DNA of 64,000 nucleotides from Pseudomonas sp. BN411. Its GTDB lineage: Bacteria; Pseudomonadota; Gammaproteobacteria; Pseudomonadales; Pseudomonadaceae. Shown piece after piece: positions 18,799-28,418 of this stretch. A program made the position numbers and the translations under genes. The notes beneath the pieces were generated by a model, which saw nothing but the letters and a program-made list of their open reading frames with translations, did not search any database and was not told the DNA's origin. The stretch is taken from NCBI RefSeq assembly GCF_029871235.1, contig NZ_SSOM01000081.1, forward strand, positions 25,752 to 89,751. The letters run 5' to 3'. Position 1 is the stretch's first letter. Every line of letters begins with the position of its first letter.

Positions 18799-20406
18799 TT
18801 ACATCCGGAACACGCCGAAGGTGGTCCGCTCGATCGGGGCGTTGAGGCTGGCGGAAAGCGCCAGGCCCAGCACGTCGCGGGTTTGCGCCGGGTCGATCAC
18901 GCCGTCGTCCCACAGCCGCGCGCTGGAGTAGTACGAATGCGCCTGGCGCTCGTACTGCTCGAGGATCGGCTGCTTGATGCGAGCTTCGTCTTCGGCGCTC
19001 AGGCTGTGACCAGCGCGTTCGCTCTGCTCGCGCTTGACCTGGGTGAGCACGCCGGCGGCCTGTTCGGCGCCCATCACGCCGATGCGCGCGTTGGGCCACA
19101 TCCACAGGAAGCGCGGGTCGTAGGCTCGGCCGCACATGCCGTAGTTACCGGCGCCGAAGCTGCCGCCGATGATCACGGTGAACTTCGGCACCTTGGCGCA
19201 GGCCACTGCTGTCACCAGCTTGGCGCCGTGCTTGGCGATGCCGCCTTCCTCGTACTTCTTGCCCACCATGAAGCCGGTGATGTTCTGCAGGAACAGCAGC
19301 GGAATGCCGCGCTGGCAGGCCAGTTCGATGAAGTGCGCGCCTTTCTGCGCGGCTTCGGCGAAGAGGATGCCGTTGTTGGCGAGGATGGCGATGGGGTAGC
19401 CGTGGAGGTGGGCGAAGCCGCACACCAGGGTGGTACCGAACAGCGCCTTGAACTCATCGAATTCGGAGTCGTCCACCAGGCGGGCGATGACTTCGCGTAC
19501 GTCGAAGGGTTGCTTGGCGTCGGCCGGGATCACGCCGTACAGCTCATCGCTGGCGAAGCGCGGGGCGAGTGGGGCACGCAGGTTCAGCTCGCCGGCCTTG
19601 CGCCAGTTGAGGTTGGCGATGCTGCGGCGTGCCAGGGCCAGGGCGTGTTCATCGCTTTCGGCGTAGTGGTCGGCCACGCCCGAGGTCTTGCAGTGCACAT
19701 CGGCGCCGCCCAGTTCCTCGGCGGTCACCACTTCACCGGTGGCGGCCTTCACCAGCGGCGGGCCGGCGAGGAAGATGGTGGCCTGGTTGCGCACCATGAT
19801 GGTTTCGTCGGACATCGCCGGCACGTAGGCGCCGCCGGCGGTGCAGGAGCCCATGACCACCGCGATCTGCGGAATGCCCATGGCGCTCATGTTGGCCTGG
19901 TTGAAGAAGATGCGGCCGAAGTGCTCGCGGTCGGGGAACACGTCTTCCTGGCGCGGCAGGTTGGCGCCACCCGAGTCCACCAGATAGATGCACGGCAGGC
20001 GGTTCTGCTGGGCAATGGTCTGGGCGCGCAGGTGCTTCTTCACGGTCAGCGGGTAGTAGGAGCCGCCTTTCACCGTGGCGTCGTTGGCCACGATCATGCA
20101 TTCCACGCCTTCCACGCGGCCGATGCCGGCCACCACGCCAGCGGCGGGTACGTCTTCGCCATACACCTCATGGGCGGCCAACTGGCCGATTTCGAGGAAG
20201 GGCGAGCCGGCGTCCAGCAGGCGGTTGATGCGCTCGCGGGGCAGCAGCTTGCCGCGCGAGGTGTGGCGTTCCTGGGCCTTGGCGCCGCCGCCTTCATGGA
20301 TGCGGCCGAGCAGCGTGTGCAGGGCACCGACCTGGTCGAGCATCGCCGCGCTGTTGCGGGCGAACTCCGGGGAACGGGTATTGATCTGGGTGTGCAGGAT
20401 GGCCAT
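18799..20406 (-). CDS. liuB: 3-methylcrotonyl-CoA carboxylase beta subunit (carboxyltransferase)
   Basis: This 535-residue acyl-CoA carboxyltransferase has the two crotonase-like halves of the family. Recognisable stretches are [15 protein letters not shown] near residue 50, [17 protein letters not shown] near residue 145, [18 protein letters not shown] near residue 375 and [20 protein letters not shown] near residue 415. The last is the biotin/CoA binding region. It transfers CO2 from biotin on LiuD to methylcrotonyl-CoA. CGGAGCG precedes the ATG. Length equals the usual LiuB length. Confidence 0.95.
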   Translation of the reverse strand: MAILHTQINTRSPEFARNSAAMLDQVGALHTLLGRIHEGGGAKAQERHTSRGKLLPRERINRLLDAGSPFLEIGQLAAHEVYGEDVPAAGVVAGIGRVEGVECMIVANDATVKGGSYYPLTVKKHLRAQTIAQQNRLPCIYLVDSGGANLPRQEDVFPDREHFGRIFFNQANMSAMGIPQIAVVMGSCTAGGAYVPAMSDETIMVRNQATIFLAGPPLVKAATGEVVTAEELGGADVHCKTSGVADHYAESDEHALALARRSIANLNWRKAGELNLRAPLAPRFASDELYGVIPADAKQPFDVREVIARLVDDSEFDEFKALFGTTLVCGFAHLHGYPIAILANNGILFAEAAQKGAHFIELACQRGIPLLFLQNITGFMVGKKYEEGGIAKHGAKLVTAVACAKVPKFTVIIGGSFGAGNYGMCGRAYDPRFLWMWPNARIGVMGAEQAAGVLTQVKREQSERAGHSLSAEDEARIKQPILEQYERQAHSYYSSARLWDDGVIDPAQTRDVLGLALSASLNAPIERTTFGVFRM

Positions 20407-20444
20407 CTGGCGCGCTCCGTCGAGTGTCTGTACCGGCGCTTTCC

Positions 20445-20498
20445 TGTAGGAGCCAGCTTGCTGGCGAATGCTTGTTCGCGAGCAAGCTCGCTCCTACA
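20445..20498. repeat. Class C REP-like element between liuA and liuB
   Basis: The left end is TGTAGGAGCCAGC with hairpin GCCAGC-TT-GCTGGC. The right end is GCTCGCTCCTACA with hairpin GCGAGC-AA-GCTCGC. The inner stems differ between the two ends by a paired substitution. Confidence 0.85.
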
Positions 20499-20515
20499 GG
20501 AGCGAGGTGTGGCGA

Positions 20516-21679
20516 TCAGCGGGTTTCGTTGTACAGCTCGCGGCCGATCAGCATGCGGCGGATTTCACTGGTGCCGGCGCCGATCTCGTAGAGCTTGGCG
20601 TCGCGCAGCAGGCGGCCGGCCGGGTACTCGTTGGTGTAGCCGTTGCCACCGAGCAGCTGGATGGTGTCCAGGGCCATCTTGGTGGCCATTTCGGCGGTGT
20701 AGAGGATCACCGCGGCAGCGTCCTTGCGCGATTCCTCGCCGCGGTCGCAGGCCTTGGCCACGTTGTACAGGTAGGACTTGGAGGCGTTCATGCCGGCGTA
20801 CATGTCGGCCAGCTTGCCTTGCACCAACTGGAATTCGCCGATGGACTGCTTGAACTGCTGGCGCTCGTGCACGTAGGGCAGCACCACGTCCATGCAGGCG
20901 GTCATGATCCCGGTCGGGCCGCCGGAGAGCACGGTACGTTCATAGTCCAGGCCGCTCATCAGCACGGCCACGCCACGGCCTTCCGCACCAAGGATGTTCT
21001 CTTCCGGCACTTCGACGTCTTCGAACACCAGCTCGCAGGTGTTGGAGCCGCGCATACCCAGCTTGTCCAGCTTCTGGTGGCGGGAGAAGCCCTTGTAGTC
21101 GCGCTCGACGATGAAGGCGGTCATGCCGCGCGAACCGGCGTTGACGTCGGTCTTGGCGTAGATCACGTAGGTGTTGGCGTCCGGGCCGTTGGTGATCCAC
21201 ATCTTGTTGCCGTTGAGCACGTAGCGGTCGCCTTTCTTCTCGGCGCGCAGCTTCATCGACACCACGTCCGAGCCGGCGTTGGGCTCGCTCATGGCCAGCG
21301 CGCCGACGTGCTCGCCGGAGCACAGCTTGGGCAGGTACTTGAGCTTCTGCTCGTGAGTGCCGTTCTTGCGGATCTGGTTGAGGCACAGGTTGGAGTGGGC
21401 GCCGTAGGACAGGCCGACCGAGGCGGACGCGCGGCTGATCTCTTCCATGGCCACCACGTGGGCCAGGTAGCCCATGTTGGTGCCGCCGTATTCCTCTTCC
21501 ACGGTCATGCCCAGCAAGCCCATGTCGCCGAACTTGCGCCACATGTCCATGGGGAACTCGTTATCGCGGTCGATCTGGGCGGCACGCGGAGCCAGTTCGG
21601 CTTGGGCGAACTGGTAGACGGAGTCGCGCAGCATGTCGATGGTCTCGCCGAGACCGAAGTTGAGGGTGGGATAGCTCAT
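20516..21679 (-). CDS. liuA: Isovaleryl-CoA dehydrogenase
   Basis: This 387-residue acyl-CoA dehydrogenase oxidises isovaleryl-CoA to 3-methylcrotonyl-CoA with FAD and passes electrons to [21 protein letters not shown] near residue 135 and the catalytic-glutamate segment [17 protein letters not shown] near residue 250 are characteristic. The Glu in YERT is the isovaleryl-type position rather than the C-terminal one of other family members. The C-terminus ([19 protein letters not shown]) is intact. The ATG at 21679 gives the standard [12 protein letters not shown] start. It is the first enzyme gene after liuR. Confidence 0.95.
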   Translation of the reverse strand: MSYPTLNFGLGETIDMLRDSVYQFAQAELAPRAAQIDRDNEFPMDMWRKFGDMGLLGMTVEEEYGGTNMGYLAHVVAMEEISRASASVGLSYGAHSNLCLNQIRKNGTHEQKLKYLPKLCSGEHVGALAMSEPNAGSDVVSMKLRAEKKGDRYVLNGNKMWITNGPDANTYVIYAKTDVNAGSRGMTAFIVERDYKGFSRHQKLDKLGMRGSNTCELVFEDVEVPEENILGAEGRGVAVLMSGLDYERTVLSGGPTGIMTACMDVVLPYVHERQQFKQSIGEFQLVQGKLADMYAGMNASKSYLYNVAKACDRGEESRKDAAAVILYTAEMATKMALDTIQLLGGNGYTNEYPAGRLLRDAKLYEIGAGTSEIRRMLIGRELYNETR

Positions 21680-21721
21680 CGTTACACCTGTGCTTGTCAT
21701 TGTCGGTGAGTGGGGGAGGGG

Positions 21722-22120
21722 TCAGGCATTGACGCCCTGTTTGCGTTCGGTTTCGGCCATGGCCGCCAGGCAGCGTTCCTCGGCCGTATCCAGTTCCAGT
21801 TGCATCTGCTGGATGTCCAACAGCTGCTGTTCAAGCTGCGCGCGGCGCGCGGCGATCTTGCCCATGAAGGTTTCCAACTGCTTGCGGTTGCCGCTGCTGG
21901 GGTCGTAGAGGTCGATCAGTTCCTTGCATTCGGCCAGCGAGAAGCCGATGCGCTTGCCCCGCAGGATGAGCTTCAGCGCCACCAGGTCCTTCGGGCTGTA
22001 GATGCGTTCCTGGCCACGGCGCTCCGGGCTGAGCATGCCTTGCTCTTCATAGAAGCGGATGGCGCGGGTGGTGACATCCAGTTCGCGGGCCAGGTCGGAA
22101 ATGCTGTAGGTGGTGGGCAT
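21722..22120 (-). CDS. liuR: MerR-family regulator of the leucine/isovalerate operon
   Basis: This 132-residue MerR protein has an N-terminal winged helix ([20 protein letters not shown], then [18 protein letters not shown]) and a long coiled-coil dimer helix (residues about 80-125). LiuR represses liu genes in proteobacteria and responds to acyl-CoA intermediates. It is the first gene of liuRABCDE, 42 bases before liuA. The ATG at 22120 gives the family start. A perfect palindrome lies 26-41 bases upstream. Confidence 0.92.
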   Translation of the reverse strand: MPTTYSISDLARELDVTTRAIRFYEEQGMLSPERRGQERIYSPKDLVALKLILRGKRIGFSLAECKELIDLYDPSSGNRKQLETFMGKIAARRAQLEQQLLDIQQMQLELDTAEERCLAAMAETERKQGVNA

Positions 22121-22145
22121 GGAAGGGGCCGTCTCTGTGTTTACC

Positions 22146-22161
22146 TTTACGTTAACGTAAA
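22146..22161 (-). promoter_or_regulatory. LiuR-type operator in the liuR promoter
   Basis: A perfect 16-bp palindrome TTTACGTTAACGTAAA lies upstream of liuR. On the minus strand a TTGACA (-35) at 22183-22178 precedes it by 16 bases, so the palindrome sits in the long spacer/-10 region typical of MerR-regulated promoters. The sequence agrees with the LiuR motif known from gammaproteobacteria. Confidence 0.8.
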
Positions 22162-22215
22162 CCTGTGCCAACCTGACTGTCAACTACGCACCGCAACGGC
22201 AAGCGACGGCCGGAA

Positions 22216-22231
22216 TGGCTTGATACTTGCT
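22216..22231 (+). promoter_or_regulatory. Sigma-54 -24/-12 promoter
   Basis: The sequence TGGCTTGATACTTGCT matches the sigma-54 consensus (TGGCAC-N5-TTGCW). It has GG and GC exactly ten bases apart. It points toward the sigma-54-dependent activator at 22340. A hairpin (GGCCCGC / GCGGGCC, 22247-22271) lies in the predicted leader. Confidence 0.6.
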
Positions 22232-22339
22232 CCTTGCGGGGGAAGTGGCCCGCTCTTTACGGACGCGGGCCGGGGGTGTAGACATTCAAGGCGTGCGACC
22301 AACCGCCGGCCCAAGCCGGGGCGCACGCTGGAGCGAGAG

Positions 22340-24247
22340 ATGGCGCAAGACATTCGAATAAAAACCGCTGCCGATCCATTGCAAGAGTCGCGGGAGTTCC
22401 GCCTGAAGCTGGCCAGCGAGGGCGAACTGCCCCAGGGCGTGCTACGCGACGAAATCGATGCCTCCTGGCGACGCAGCCTGGAGCACGGCCTCAACTGCCT
22501 GGAAGGCGACCAGGTGGGGCTGGAGCAGGGCCACGACCTGCAACTGCTGCTGGACAGCAATCGCCTGCTGATCGACGCCGCCACCCCGGAACTCGAATAC
22601 CTGGTCAGCCAGCAGGGCAAGGGCGGGCTGATCATCCTCGGCGACGCCCAGGCCAACGTCCTCGCCATCGAGGGCCAGACCGAATACCTCAAGACCTTCG
22701 GCCTGCGCGACCTCAAGCCCGGCAGCTGCTGGAGCGAATCCCTGCGTGGCACCAACGCCATCGGCACCGCCGTGGTCGAAGGGCGCCCGACGCTGATCAA
22801 CTGCGGCGAGCACTACCTCGACCGCCTCAGCCCCTTTTCCTGTACCTCGGTGCCGCTGCGTGACCCGCAGGGCCGCGTGGTGGGCGTGCTCGACCTGACC
22901 CGCGAAGGCGTCATGGCCCAGCCTCAGGACAACCTCTCCACGCTGATGCTGGCGGCCGGAAACATCGAGAGCCGCATGTTCGGCCTCTGCTACCCGGACC
23001 AACTGGTGCTGGCCTTCCACAACCGCCCGCAATATCTCGGCAGCGCCTGGCACGGCCTGCTGGCGCTGAGCCTGGATGGCGAAGTGCTGGCTGCCAACGA
23101 GCGCGCCTGCGACCTGCTGCAGATTCGCCGCGAAGCCCTGGTGGGCCGGCGGTCCAGCGACCTCATCGGTGAGCGTTCGCCGCAGTTCATCGCACGCCTG
23201 CTGCAGGGCGGGGTGAGCAGCGTGCAGACCGCCAAAGGCGAATTCTTCTTCCGCGCCTTGCAGGTGCCGCGCCATACCAACCTCAGTGGTCCAGCACCCG
23301 CTGCCAAGGCTCCGTCCGCGCAGAAAACCCAGATACTTGAAGAACTGGCCGGCCGCGACAGCCGTTTCGCCCGCGCTCTGCGCATGGCCCGTCAGGGGCT
23401 GGCCAACGAGCTGCCGGTGCTGCTGCTGGGCGAGACCGGCACTGGCAAAGAGGTGGTGGCCCGCGCGCTGCACCAGTCCGGCCCGCGTGCCGACAAGCCC
23501 TTCGTGGCGGTGAACTGCGCCGCCATTCCCGAGGGCCTGATCGAATCCGAACTCTTCGGCTACCGCGAAGGCGCCTTCACCGGTTCTCGCCGGGGCGGCA
23601 TGGTTGGCCGGCTGATGCAGGCCCACGGTGGCACCCTGTTCCTCGATGAAATCGGCGATATGCCGCTCAGCCTGCAGGCGCGCCTGTTGCGCGTGTTGCA
23701 GGAGCGCAGGGTGGCGCCGCTCGGTGCCGGCGAAGAGCAGGACATCGACGTTGCGGTGATCTGCGCGACCCACCGAGACCTCAAGCGCCTGGTGCAGGAC
23801 AAGCATTTCCGCGAGGACCTCTACTACCGCATCAACGGCGTCAGCCTGCGCTTGCCGGCCCTGCGTGAGCGGGATGACCTGGCGGGGATGATCGGCAGCG
23901 TGCTGCACAAGTTCGGCGCTACCAACGTCAGTCTCGACAAGGACCTCAACGAGTTGCTGGCCGGCTACGACTGGCCGGGCAACATTCGCCAGCTGGAAAT
24001 GGTCCTGCGCTCGGCCCTGGCCATGCGTGAAGAGGGCGAGACGGTGCTTGGCCTCGACCACCTCACCGACAGCCTGCTGGACGACCTGACCGCCAGCTGC
24101 CGCCAGCCGGGCAGCATCCGCGAGAACGAACTGGAGCTGATCCGCGGCGCGCTGGACCGCCACCAGGGCAATGTCTCGGCCGCCGCCGATTCCCTGGGCA
24201 TCAGCCGCGCGACGCTGTATCGCAAGTTGAAGCAGCTGCGGGGATGA
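22340..24247 (+). CDS. Sigma-54-dependent AcoR-type transcriptional activator
   Basis: This 635-residue bacterial enhancer-binding protein has a GAF-like sensor (about residues 60-210), a PAS-like segment (about 225-300), a AAA+ domain (about 330-560) and a C-terminal Fis helix-turn-helix ([20 protein letters not shown]). Walker A is GETGTGKE and Walker B is [11 protein letters not shown]. The sigma-54 contact loop reads GAFTGS where most members have GAFTGA. The ATG at 22340 is chosen because the family N-terminus and a GGAGCGAGAG site occur there. It is immediately upstream of the qhpFEG-like genes and probably controls amine-related functions. Confidence 0.85.
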   Translation: MAQDIRIKTAADPLQESREFRLKLASEGELPQGVLRDEIDASWRRSLEHGLNCLEGDQVGLEQGHDLQLLLDSNRLLIDAATPELEYLVSQQGKGGLIILGDAQANVLAIEGQTEYLKTFGLRDLKPGSCWSESLRGTNAIGTAVVEGRPTLINCGEHYLDRLSPFSCTSVPLRDPQGRVVGVLDLTREGVMAQPQDNLSTLMLAAGNIESRMFGLCYPDQLVLAFHNRPQYLGSAWHGLLALSLDGEVLAANERACDLLQIRREALVGRRSSDLIGERSPQFIARLLQGGVSSVQTAKGEFFFRALQVPRHTNLSGPAPAAKAPSAQKTQILEELAGRDSRFARALRMARQGLANELPVLLLGETGTGKEVVARALHQSGPRADKPFVAVNCAAIPEGLIESELFGYREGAFTGSRRGGMVGRLMQAHGGTLFLDEIGDMPLSLQARLLRVLQERRVAPLGAGEEQDIDVAVICATHRDLKRLVQDKHFREDLYYRINGVSLRLPALRERDDLAGMIGSVLHKFGATNVSLDKDLNELLAGYDWPGNIRQLEMVLRSALAMREEGETVLGLDHLTDSLLDDLTASCRQPGSIRENELELIRGALDRHQGNVSAAADSLGISRATLYRKLKQLRG

Positions 24248-24257
24248 CTCAATTCCT

Positions 24258-24372
24258 TGTAGGGGCGAACGGTCCTTGTAGGGGCGAATTCATTCGCCAA
24301 GGGCAACGCAGTTGCCCCGAATATCCAGAGGCAGACCTTCGGCCTGCTTGGCGAATGAATTCGCCCCTACAG
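24258..24372. repeat. Class A REP-like element with a duplicated left tip
   Basis: TGTAGGGGCGAA occurs twice at the left (24258 and 24277). The complete element follows with a GCGAAT-TC-ATTCGC hairpin, a central GGGCAACGCAGTTGCCC palindrome and a right GCGAAT-GA-ATTCGC hairpin. It lies between the activator and qhpF. Confidence 0.85.
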
Positions 24373-24400
24373 GGTTACGGCCCACTTTGGCAGTGAATCC

Positions 24401-26134
24401 ATGACCCGCCTCTTCCTCAAACTTGTAGAAACCAGCAACCCCGACCTGCTGCGCCGTGCCCTGGCCTGGCTCTACGGCTTCATCCGTCCACAACTGCGCG
24501 CCATTCTGGTGCTGCTCGGCCTGTCCCTCGGTGCCTCGTTGCTGGTGCTGGCCCAGCCCTGGTTGACCAAGACCCTGATCGACGACGGCCTGCTGGCAAA
24601 GGATTTCAGCAAGCTGGTGCAGGTGGCCGTCGCGATGATCGCCGTCGGCATCCTCGGCACGATGCTGTCCGGCATCAACCGCTACCTGCACACGCGGCTT
24701 TCCGGGCGCATCCTCTTCGCCCTGCGGGACGACCTCTATCGCCATCTCCAGCAACTCTCGCCAGCCTTCTACGGCCGCAAGCGCATCGGCGACATTCTGT
24801 CCCGGCTCGATGGCGACGTGGCGGAGATCCAGCGTTTCGCCGTGGATTCGCTGTTCTCGGCGGTTTCCAGTGTCATTGGCCTGATCGGCGCGGTGGCGCT
24901 GATGCTGTTGCTGTCCTGGCAACTGTCGTTGCTGCTGGCGCTGTTGATTCCCATCGAAGTGCTCTGGCTGCGCTGGATGCGGCGCAAGGTAGAGCGCGAA
25001 GTACGCAGCCTGCGTGAGCGTTCGGCGGATGTGTCGTCCTTCCTGGTAGAAACCCTGCCGGCGATGAAATTCATCCAGGCCGCCGGCCAGCAGAAGCGCG
25101 AGTCGCGCCGTCTGGAAGGGCTGGGGCAGGGCTACATGAGCCAATTGCTGCGGGTGCAGGTCACCGAATTCTTCACCCACGCCGTGCCCGGCACGCTTAC
25201 CTCGCTGTCTCGCGCCTGCGCGTTCCTCATCGGCGGTTACTGGGTGATCCAGGGCACCTGGCAACTGGGCGCGCTGATCGCCTTTTCCACTTATCTCGGC
25301 ATGGCCGTGGGCCCGGTGCAGAGCCTGCTCGGCCTCTACGTGGCGCTGCAACGCATGACCGTCAGCCTTGGCCGGGTGATGGAGCTGCAACAGGAACCGG
25401 TGCCGGTACGCCAGCCCGAGTCGCCCAAACCCATGCCGGAGGGCAGGGGAGAGCTGCGCCTTGAGGGCGTGCACTTCGCCCATGAACAGCGCGCCGGCGC
25501 TGTGCTGAGCGGGGTGGATGCGGTGATCCCCGCTGGCCTCAAGGTGGCCATCAGCGGCGCTTCGGGCGTCGGCAAATCGACCCTCATCGACCTGCTGCAA
25601 CGCTTCTACGACCCGGATCAGGGCCGCGTGCTATTGGACGGCGCGGACCTGCGCGAGTTGGACCTCTTCGCCCTGCGCCGGCGCATCGCCGTGGTCAGCC
25701 AGGACATCGTTCTGTTCCGTGGCACCCTGGCCGAGAACCTTGCCTACAGTGCCCCAGAGGCCACGCGCGATGCCCTGGAGCAGGTGGCGCGGCTGGCCCG
25801 GCTGGACAGCCTGATCGAATCCTTGCCTATGGGCCTGGACAGCCCCCTGGGCGAGCGCGGCCAGCAGCTTTCCGGCGGCCAGAAACAACGCATCGCCATT
25901 GCCCGCGCCTTGCTGCAAGACCCGCTCATCCTCGTGCTGGACGAAGCCACCTCGGCGGTGGACGAAGCCACCGAACGGGAAGTGATCGCCGCCATCGACC
26001 AACTCTTCTTTGGCCGTACCCGCATTCTCATCAGCCACCGTCCGTCCACCCTGGCCCAGGCCGAGATCGCCTTCCGCCTGGAACAAGGCCAGTTGCACAG
26101 CCTGGAGCCGGAGCAGGTGAGCCATGGCCATTGA
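24401..26134 (+). CDS. qhpF: ABC exporter, QhpF-like (permease plus ATPase)
   Basis: This 577-residue half-transporter has six membrane helices in residues about 35-330. The ATPase domain has Walker A SGASGVGKST (about residue 387), signature LSGGQKQRIAIARALL and Walker B LILVLDEATSAVDE. In quinohemoprotein amine dehydrogenase (Qhp) clusters an ABC protein of this type, QhpF, exports the matured small subunit to the periplasm. The order ABC exporter, subtilisin-like protease, FAD monooxygenase with overlapping genes is the qhpF-qhpE-qhpG pattern, which is why I use that name. On its own it would be called only an ABC exporter. No qhpADCB genes are nearby. Confidence 0.75.
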   Translation: MTRLFLKLVETSNPDLLRRALAWLYGFIRPQLRAILVLLGLSLGASLLVLAQPWLTKTLIDDGLLAKDFSKLVQVAVAMIAVGILGTMLSGINRYLHTRLSGRILFALRDDLYRHLQQLSPAFYGRKRIGDILSRLDGDVAEIQRFAVDSLFSAVSSVIGLIGAVALMLLLSWQLSLLLALLIPIEVLWLRWMRRKVEREVRSLRERSADVSSFLVETLPAMKFIQAAGQQKRESRRLEGLGQGYMSQLLRVQVTEFFTHAVPGTLTSLSRACAFLIGGYWVIQGTWQLGALIAFSTYLGMAVGPVQSLLGLYVALQRMTVSLGRVMELQQEPVPVRQPESPKPMPEGRGELRLEGVHFAHEQRAGAVLSGVDAVIPAGLKVAISGASGVGKSTLIDLLQRFYDPDQGRVLLDGADLRELDLFALRRRIAVVSQDIVLFRGTLAENLAYSAPEATRDALEQVARLARLDSLIESLPMGLDSPLGERGQQLSGGQKQRIAIARALLQDPLILVLDEATSAVDEATEREVIAAIDQLFFGRTRILISHRPSTLAQAEIAFRLEQGQLHSLEPEQVSHGH

Positions 26135-26798
26135 GCTTGCCATTGGCATCATCGACAGCGGCTTTGCGCCTGGGCAGGGCGATCAGGTCGCACTGGCCAG
26201 GCGCTTCTGGCTGGACGGCGGGGAGTTGCAGGAGGGCGAATCCCAACCCGACTCCCTGGGTCATGGCAGCGTGGTACTGGACACCCTGACTCGCGAAAGT
26301 GGCCCGATTCGCCTCTGCGTTGCCCAGGTCTTCGGCGACCGCTGGCAGACCAGCCCACTGCAGGTCGCCGCCGCGTTGCACTGGCTGATCGAGCAGGACG
26401 TTGCGCTGGTGAACATGAGTCTCGGCCTGCGCAACGACCGCCCGGTGCTGCGCGAGGCCTGCGTGCTGGCCCAGGCCTCCGGCATCCTGCTTTGCGCTTC
26501 CAGCCCGGCGCAGGGCGAGCCGGTGTATCCGGCCGCCTATCCGGGCGTGATCCGTGTAACCGGCGACGCCCGCTGCGCACCGGGGCAATGGTCTTGGCTG
26601 AACAGTCCCCAGGCCGACTTCGGCGCCCATGTCTCCGCCGCCAATGGCGTGGCCGGCTCCAGCGTGGGCTGCGCGGCACTCTCCGGGATCATCGCGGGCT
26701 ACCTGCGGTCCCAGCCTGGTGCAAGCCGCGAGGCGGTGCTCCAGTGGCTACGGGACGGTGCAACCTTCATCGGCCCGGAGCGCCGTGGCCATGACTGA
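26124..26798 (+). CDS. qhpE: Subtilisin-like serine protease, QhpE-like
   Basis: This 224-residue S8-family protease has no signal peptide, so it acts in the cytosol. The catalytic triad is visible: Asp11 in IGIIDSGFAP, His47 in DSLGHGSVV and Ser180 in NGVAGSSVGCAALSG. QhpE is known to remove the leader peptide of the cross-linked small subunit QhpC during maturation of the amine dehydrogenase. The gene overlaps qhpF by 11 bases and qhpG by 8 bases, showing translational coupling. The substrate gene qhpC is not in this window. Confidence 0.8.
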   Translation: MAIELAIGIIDSGFAPGQGDQVALARRFWLDGGELQEGESQPDSLGHGSVVLDTLTRESGPIRLCVAQVFGDRWQTSPLQVAAALHWLIEQDVALVNMSLGLRNDRPVLREACVLAQASGILLCASSPAQGEPVYPAAYPGVIRVTGDARCAPGQWSWLNSPQADFGAHVSAANGVAGSSVGCAALSGIIAGYLRSQPGASREAVLQWLRDGATFIGPERRGHD

Positions 26799-28080
26799 CA
26801 TCGTCGTACTCGGCGCCGGACCGGCCGGCGCGGCGGTGGCCCTGGGGCTGAAGCGGCTGGGTTACTCCGTGCGTGTGGCCAGCGAATGGCGGCGCTTTGC
26901 GGCGGTGGAAGGCGTGTCCCAGCGCGTGCTGGACGGCCTGCGCCAGGCCGGCCTCCAACGTGCGCTGGCCTGTGCAGCCGCGCCGTCGCCTCGACGCGTG
27001 CTGTGGAATGGCGACGGCCAGTCCATCAACCAGGAATGCCTGCTGGACCGCCCACAATTCGATGCGGCCATCCGCGAAGACCTCCGCGAGGCGGGAATCG
27101 AAGCGCTGGAAGCCCGCGTGCTGAAAGTGGAAAGCACCGATGCCGGCCACCTGATCCATCTCGACTCCAACGAACCGCTGCGCGCCGACTTCCTCGTCGA
27201 AGCCCGAGGCCGTTCAGCACCGCTGGCCGGCGGCCGCCTGCGCGGGCCGGAAACCCTCAGTTTGCTCAATCAGTGGCAGGAGGCGCCGGGCTATCGCGGT
27301 TCGGCGGTGGAAAGCCTGCCCGATGGCTGGGCCTGGATGGCGCGCCTCGCTGATGGCCGCTGCTATTGGCAGATCACCCAGGACGCCGGTGGCCTGCCGC
27401 CCAAGGACCAGCTGCCGGACTACTGCGCCAAGCGCCGCGCCGAATCCGCCTTGGTGCGCGAACTGTTCGGCGCCGCCGCATTGGAGCCCGCCAGCCTCCA
27501 CGCCCGCAGCAGCACGGCGATCCTCTTCTATGAGGCCAGCGGCCCCAACTGGTTGCGGGTAGGGGATGCGGCGATGGCGGTGGACCCGCTTTCCGGCAAT
27601 GGCATCTTCCAGTCCCTGTCCTCTGCGCTGCAGGCTCCGGCCGTCATCAACACGATGCTGCAACGCCCTGACCGAGCTGAGTTGGCCCGACAGTTCCACC
27701 AGAGCCGGGTAGAGCATCTCTTCCTGCGCTTCGCCCGCACTGGCCGAGACTTCTACGCCCTGGAACAACGCTGGCCCGACCAACCCTTCTGGCGCGACCG
27801 GCGCAGCTGGCCGGATGCCGAGCCCATGCACGTCCCGGCGGATTTCAGCCAGGTGAGGGTAGAGCGGGCACCGGTGATTCACGGCGACCTGATTGAAGAG
27901 GTGGACGTTGTGATCACGGCCGACCAGCCCTTGGGTATCTGGCATCTGCAAGGCATCGAACTCGCGCCCCTCGTCGCCGCACTTAAGCGAGGGGAACTCA
28001 ACCAGGCCCTGGCTGGATTGCCCGAGCCGCAGCGCCGCATGGTCCAGGGCTGGCTCCTGTCCCAGGGCTACCGCCCCTGA
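26791..28080 (+). CDS. qhpG: FAD-dependent monooxygenase, QhpG-like (tryptophan hydroxylase for CTQ)
   Basis: This 429-residue flavoprotein has the N-terminal dinucleotide fold VVLGAGPAGAAVALGLKR and a later FAD motif WLRVGDAAMAVDPLSGNGI near residue 255. Both are typical of halogenase/PHBH-like monooxygenases. QhpG dihydroxylates a tryptophan of QhpC in CTQ cofactor formation, and the gene order supports this assignment. The ATG at 26791 overlaps the qhpE stop and gives the flavin fold at the N-terminus. Alternative: a flavin halogenase or oxygenase of another small-peptide pathway, but the company of QhpE and QhpF makes this less likely. Confidence 0.78.
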   Translation: MTDIVVLGAGPAGAAVALGLKRLGYSVRVASEWRRFAAVEGVSQRVLDGLRQAGLQRALACAAAPSPRRVLWNGDGQSINQECLLDRPQFDAAIREDLREAGIEALEARVLKVESTDAGHLIHLDSNEPLRADFLVEARGRSAPLAGGRLRGPETLSLLNQWQEAPGYRGSAVESLPDGWAWMARLADGRCYWQITQDAGGLPPKDQLPDYCAKRRAESALVRELFGAAALEPASLHARSSTAILFYEASGPNWLRVGDAAMAVDPLSGNGIFQSLSSALQAPAVINTMLQRPDRAELARQFHQSRVEHLFLRFARTGRDFYALEQRWPDQPFWRDRRSWPDAEPMHVPADFSQVRVERAPVIHGDLIEEVDVVITADQPLGIWHLQGIELAPLVAALKRGELNQALAGLPEPQRRMVQGWLLSQGYRP

Positions 28081-28109
28081 AGGTTTCTGCCAAACGCAAC
28101 GCTCTACCA

Positions 28110-28153
28110 GGGCAGCCCTTCGGTCTGCTTGGCGATTGAAATCGCCCCTACAG
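28110..28153. repeat. Class A REP-like element, right half
   Basis: The GCGATT-GA-AATCGC hairpin and CCCCTACAG end are present. The left part is degenerate. It lies 30 bases after the qhpG stop. Confidence 0.7.
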
Positions 28154-28240
28154 TTGCCGGGCCAAGCCATCCAGCGCGATTCAGGGCGAGGGGCAGACGG
28201 GCCTGCTCCAAACTAACCCGTATACCCAAACCGCTTTCCC

Positions 28241-28284
28241 TGTAGGGGCGAATTCATTCGCCAAGGGCAACAGCGTTGCCCCCT
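28241..28284. repeat. Class A REP-like element, left half
   Basis: TGTAGGGG, the GCGAAT-TC-ATTCGC hairpin and GGGCAACAGCGTTGCCCC are present, then similarity ends. The 338-base gap from qhpG to the diguanylate cyclase holds these two half elements and a possible FleQ-type box, but no gene. Confidence 0.7.
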
Positions 28285-28347
28285 CGAACCAGCACGCCAG
28301 CCCACCATCCACTGGAGATGGCAGAGTGCAGCCCGTCGGTCTTCACT

Positions 28348-28361
28348 GATTGTAAATTGAC
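28348..28361 (+). promoter_or_regulatory. Possible FleQ-type box upstream of the diguanylate cyclase
   Basis: GATTGTAAATTGAC matches 10 of 13 specified positions of the FleQ consensus GTCANTAAATTGAC as I recall it. It lies about 58 bases before the diguanylate cyclase ATG. This is a weak, unconfirmed match. Confidence 0.3.
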
Positions 28362-28418
28362 ACTACGCCCATCAGTCACGCTAAGTGTCGGAGTAGTCGG
28401 CAGTTTCCAGGACATGCC

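Noticed and set aside
24299..24318. GG-N10-GC match to a sigma-54 promoter before qhpF
   Set aside because: It is the central palindrome of the class A repeat, and the same sequence occurs at 29892 away from any such gene, so the match is coincidental.
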